From Candidatus Rifleibacteriota bacterium (lineage in GTDB: Bacteria > Muiribacteriota > Ozemobacteria > Ozemobacterales > Ozemobacteraceae), in NCBI GenBank assembly GCA_024710355.1, contig JANJUX010000003.1, positions 62,001 to 126,000 on the forward strand: a stretch of DNA of 64,000 nt, given 5' to 3'. Within the stretch, counting starts at the first letter, position 1. Each line of letters opens with the position of its first letter. The notes beneath the pieces were generated by a model. The model ran no database searches. It was not told where the DNA came from and was given only the letters and a program-made list of their open reading frames with translations. A program made the position numbers and the translations under genes. This document shows, piece by piece, positions 61,300 to 64,000 of this stretch.

Positions 61300-62427
61300 T
61301 TAAAGACTGTCGACCGGCGGCAGAAAACCTTTGGGGTCAAGGGTTTCACCACTGGCAGAGGTTTCTCTGACTTCAAAGTGCAGATGCGCACCGGTCGATA
61401 CCCCGGTATTGTTACAATAGCCAAGCAGTTCGCCGGATTTAACCAGCCTGCCGACCGGCAGGCGGTTTTTCTTCTGCAGGTGCGCGTAGCGCGTGAACAG
61501 CATGCGCCCGTCAATTTCGTGCGAAACGACAACCGAATAGCCATAGCCTGATTCCCAGCCGCTTTTCACAACACGGCCCGGTCCTATCGCCATGACTTTC
61601 CAGCCGTTGCATTTCCAGCCGGCGAGGTCGACCCCGGTATGAAAGCGTTTCGTCTTTTTGACCGGGTGAATGCGCGTGCCATAATCTGAGGTAATGACCG
61701 CAGTGCTTTTGCCTTTGGTCGGCTCGACCGGAATCAGCTTTCCGAAGGGCTGGCTGAGTGTTTCCAGGCGTTCCTGTGAATCTGCAAGCTTTTCCTGGGC
61801 GGCCACACTTTTATCATCAGCGAGGGCGTTGATCGTCGCTGAATAGTTTTCGATGGCGGCGGCGCGCAGCTGGCTTTTTTCGGTCTCTGAATCCGCGACG
61901 CTGGCAAGGCGGTCACGGGCCATACCGGCGAAAAATGACAGGTTGCCGAAGTCGGGGCCTTTGATATCGGCCTTTTTTATGGCCGCGTCGATCTGGGTCA
62001 GCGTCGTTTTTATGTTCTCAATTTTCTTGAGGTCGAGCCGCGAGATTTTGAGAGCGCGAATGTCTGAATACAGGCCGACAAGGGCCGGAACGTTGATTTT
62101 GCCGAGCTGCTTTTCGATTTTCTGCAGATTGATCAGCTTGTTCTCAACCCCCGCTTCGAGCACGCTGCGAACGATTTTTTGTTCTTTTTTGCCCATTTTT
62201 TCGAGCAGCATTTCGATAAGATTGGTTTGCGAGGCCATGGCCGGCACAGAACCCGGAGCCGGAAAGCCCTGCGGCTGCGACCCGGGGTCGGCACCGGCAG
62301 TTGCTGCCGCAGAAACTGCAGACAGATCATATTGCAGGGTAGCCTGACCGACATCGGCCGCCTGCCCGAATAAAGCCCCAGAGAACAGAAGCATTCCCGC
62401 TGCAATGCCTGTTAAATGTTTCCTCAT
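61300..62427 (-). CDS. M23 family metallopeptidase
   Basis: 375 aa. Signal peptide (MRKHLTGIAAGMLLFSGALFGQA), a helical, coiled-coil-like region (about 45-240), then a LytM/M23 domain with the zinc ligands in RFHTGVDLAG (HxxxD) and HLHFEV (HxH, near 352-357). M23 enzymes cut peptidoglycan cross-links or, when inactive, activate amidases. The zinc residues look complete. ATG at 62427 with GGAGGGG upstream; a GTG 15 bases earlier has none. Confidence 0.9.
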   Translation of the reverse strand: MRKHLTGIAAGMLLFSGALFGQAADVGQATLQYDLSAVSAAATAGADPGSQPQGFPAPGSVPAMASQTNLIEMLLEKMGKKEQKIVRSVLEAGVENKLINLQKIEKQLGKINVPALVGLYSDIRALKISRLDLKKIENIKTTLTQIDAAIKKADIKGPDFGNLSFFAGMARDRLASVADSETEKSQLRAAAIENYSATINALADDKSVAAQEKLADSQERLETLSQPFGKLIPVEPTKGKSTAVITSDYGTRIHPVKKTKRFHTGVDLAGWKCNGWKVMAIGPGRVVKSGWESGYGYSVVVSHEIDGRMLFTRYAHLQKKNRLPVGRLVKSGELLGYCNNTGVSTGAHLHFEVRETSASGETLDPKGFLPPVDSL

Positions 62428-62454
62428 GTTCCCCTCCCTCACACCTGAAAGCTG

Positions 62455-63081
62455 CTAAAACCTGCCGCTCAGGGTAACTGACTCTGTATCAAACGAAAAA
62501 GTTGCCAGACCGCTCAGATAATCGAGAGCAAGCCTGTCTTTATCTGCCGCAAGAATTCTGCCTATGATATCTTCGCTTTGCCGGCGCACCCAGCCCGATG
62601 CCGGAACCTGCCAGCGGTTGAATCTGATCGCTGCGACTTCGCACCCCTCTGCCGCCTTCTTCAGTTCGACCTGAATGACCATGCTGCGCAGCATATAGCC
62701 TGAGCCGATAAGATAAAATGTGCCAGCATCATTGCCCGGTACAAAGCGGGCCCGCTGCAGGCAGAAGCCGGCGGCCGGCGGAATCTGCCAGGCATTGAGC
62801 CAGGCATTGAATTCAGACGGCTTTAAAATCAAAGTCGGGCTGGCGACGCTCTCTAGATCAAGGCGTTTTTCCTGGAGGCGCCAGAAGTCTTCCTGGTCTG
62901 GCCCGGCGAATTCAGGCAGAGTGACCGGCGCCATAAACTCCGCGACCGGATCAGCCAGGAAAAACCAGCCGAAAAATAACAGCAGGACAAGCATGGCTAC
63001 CGGGTAAACGCACCCGCAGCCGATTCCGAGCAGTATTGTCCGCAGACAGCCGCGGCTCTTTTCCGATGTTTCCTGGGCCAT
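62455..63081 (-). CDS. Single-pass membrane protein, unknown
   Basis: 208 aa. A Cys-rich N-terminus (RGCLRTILLGIGCGCVYPV), one transmembrane helix (AMLVLLLFFGWFFL) and a beta-rich extracytoplasmic domain (about 55-208) with alternating hydrophobic strands. It is read 1 base after cheW. No family recognised. Confidence 0.6.
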   Translation of the reverse strand: MAQETSEKSRGCLRTILLGIGCGCVYPVAMLVLLLFFGWFFLADPVAEFMAPVTLPEFAGPDQEDFWRLQEKRLDLESVASPTLILKPSEFNAWLNAWQIPPAAGFCLQRARFVPGNDAGTFYLIGSGYMLRSMVIQVELKKAAEGCEVAAIRFNRWQVPASGWVRRQSEDIIGRILAADKDRLALDYLSGLATFSFDTESVTLSGRF

Positions 63082-63082
63082 T

Positions 63083-63562
63083 TTATGAGAAGCTCTTGAG
63101 AACGCTCTTTTCTTCGAAAGACAGGAGCTTTTCGAGGTCGAGCAGAATGATCAGCTTGTTATCGAGCTTGGCAACGCCCTGAATATACTGTGAATCGATG
63201 CTGGCAGAAAACATCGCCGGAGCTTTTTCGATCTCATCGACGTAGAAGCGCATAACTTCAGAAACGTTGTCGACGATCATGCCGACCTGATTTTTTTCGA
63301 GCTCGACGATGAGAATCTTTGCGGTCTGACGGCTTTCGTTAGGCGCCATGTCAAAACGTTTGCGCAGATCGATAACCGGAATAATCTGCCCGCGCAAATT
63401 GATAACCCCTTCGACAAACTGCGGTGCCTTGGGGATTTTTCGGATCTCGGTCATCGGGTAGATTTCGCGCACCTTGTGAATATAGATGGCGTATTCGTCT
63501 TCACCGATGTAGAAGCCGACTGCCTGGACTTCCTGACGGATATTGCTTTTTTTAACGGCCAT
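63083..63562 (-). CDS. cheW: CheW-like chemotaxis coupling protein
   Basis: 159 aa. Single CheW domain: VGFYIGEDEYAIYIHKVREIYPMTEIRKIPKAPQFVEGVINLRGQIIPVIDLRKRF, ending LLDLEKLL. CheW couples receptors to the CheA kinase; in pilus-bearing cells it can serve twitching (PilI). ATG at 63562 with GGGGGT upstream; it overlaps the DUF1232 gene by 11 bases. Confidence 0.9.
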   Translation of the reverse strand: MAVKKSNIRQEVQAVGFYIGEDEYAIYIHKVREIYPMTEIRKIPKAPQFVEGVINLRGQIIPVIDLRKRFDMAPNESRQTAKILIVELEKNQVGMIVDNVSEVMRFYVDEIEKAPAMFSASIDSQYIQGVAKLDNKLIILLDLEKLLSFEEKSVLKSFS

Positions 63563-63815
63563 GGTTACCCCCGGCGTCATTGCGTGACTGGGCTTTTTCG
63601 GCGAACTGGCGGCGCTTCTCTCTGACATACATGACAAAGGCCGAAATCTGGGTGACAAACACGGCCAGGTCATCGAGCCAGCCTATGATCGGCATAATAT
63701 CAGGGATAACATCTACCGGGCTGAGCACATAGATAACCGTGAACACAAAGAGAATGAACTGCGCCAGCGGGCTTCTTACGAGCGCTCTTGGTATTGAAGG
63801 GCCTTGTTCTGTCAT
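63552..63815 (-). CDS. DUF1232 small membrane protein (YkvA family)
   Basis: 87 aa. Two hydrophobic segments with the conserved YVLSPVDVIPDIMPIIGWLDDLAVF (about 29-53) of DUF1232. Function of the family unknown. It overlaps the cheW start by 11 bases. Confidence 0.85.
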   Translation of the reverse strand: MTEQGPSIPRALVRSPLAQFILFVFTVIYVLSPVDVIPDIMPIIGWLDDLAVFVTQISAFVMYVREKRRQFAEKAQSRNDAGGNHGR

Positions 63816-63824
63816 ATTTTTATC

Positions 63825-63869
63825 GGTTCCTGAGCCTGTCGAAGGAGGGTTCCTGAGCCTGTCGAAGGA
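63825..63869. repeat. Tandem direct repeat (GAGCCTGTCGAAGG type)
   Basis: Two identical 22-base copies (63825-63846 and 63848-63869) with period 23. An inverted, slightly diverged copy lies at 14044-14064. It fills the gap between the DUF1232 gene and the edge gene. Confidence 0.75.
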
Positions 63870-64000
63870 TCAGCTTTCGAGGTCTTCTGAGCCGAAACTC
63901 AGCGGCAGAAGCTCTTTCATGTTGGTTTTTCTGACCTCGCCGCGATTGTTGACGAGAAGAATTTCGACGTTCGGCGCAAGTTCATTGATTACCTGCCGGC
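63870..64000 (-). CDS. Partial gene at the window edge, unidentified
   Basis: The last 43 codons of a minus-strand gene, stop at 63870-63872. The visible end reads RQVINELAPNVEILLVNN, then RGEVRKTNMKELLPLSFGS, then EDLES. Too short to identify. Confidence 0.55.
   Translation of the reverse strand, partial: RQVINELAPNVEILLVNNRGEVRKTNMKELLPLSFGSEDLES

Overview
The window comes from a free-living, diderm (Gram-negative type) bacterium of moderate GC content. The outer membrane is implied by TamB, several lipoproteins with a lipobox and two outer-membrane barrel-like proteins. An oxygen-independent lifestyle is suggested by a class III ribonucleotide reductase with its radical-SAM activase (nrdD/nrdG). 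Type IV pilus-type machinery, comEA and comEC point to natural DNA uptake. The phylum cannot be fixed from sequence alone; the many HEAT-repeat and cyclic-nucleotide-binding proteins and the orphan families would fit a poorly sampled candidate phylum (Riflebacteria/Ozemobacteria is only a guess). No rRNA, tRNA, CRISPR array, prophage or insertion sequence was seen.

Layout. 0.1-10.2 kb (minus): a DUF2723 membrane protein, a cNMP-binding/degenerate-GGDEF protein, an ATP/ADP-translocase-like protein fused to HEAT repeats, and tamB; then hup with a clear promoter and terminator. 10.9-18.2 kb: two paralogous loci, each with a lipoprotein built of carboxypeptidase-regulatory-like (Ig-like) domains next to a barrel-like secreted protein of one family, separated by a repeat-rich spacer. 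18.2-21.7 kb: a tail-anchored HEAT-repeat protein, an SH3-like secreted protein and another secreted orphan. 22-28.7 kb (minus): a pilus/secretion operon pilC-pilB-pilM-pilN-pilO-(pilP position)-two prepilins, whose candidate promoter lies between 16-base inverted repeats. 28.8-35.4 kb (minus): a DUF2225 protein, lepB with Cys in place of the catalytic Ser, trmH, a DUF2993-like protein, uvrC and a low-complexity secreted protein. 35.5-42.7 kb: suhB, an orphan 609-aa protein, a phosphofructokinase, nrdG and nrdD.

43.3-46.4 kb (minus) is the most unusual block: a three-gene operon with its own candidate promoter encoding a RecJ-like DHH phosphoesterase, a small protein with a possible Sm/SH3-like barrel, and a Clp1/Grc3-type polynucleotide kinase, a family best known from eukaryotes and archaea. 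46.4-51.9 kb (minus) is a competence operon (degenerate peptidase-like protein, small membrane protein, comEC, comEA, stand-alone metallo-beta-lactamase-fold protein). The C-terminal MBL domain of ComEC has lost its metal ligands, while the stand-alone protein keeps them. Divergent from it is a 967-aa cNMP-binding/ParA-CpaE-like/TPR fusion.

55-64 kb: a glycosyltransferase and an ATP-grasp enzyme, a DUF4126-PlsC fusion, several orphans, an M23 peptidase, cheW, a DUF1232 protein and a truncated gene at the edge. The pilus operon and the comEC/comEA/MBL operon together could form one DNA-uptake route, with the cNMP-ParA fusion as a possible spatial regulator (inference).
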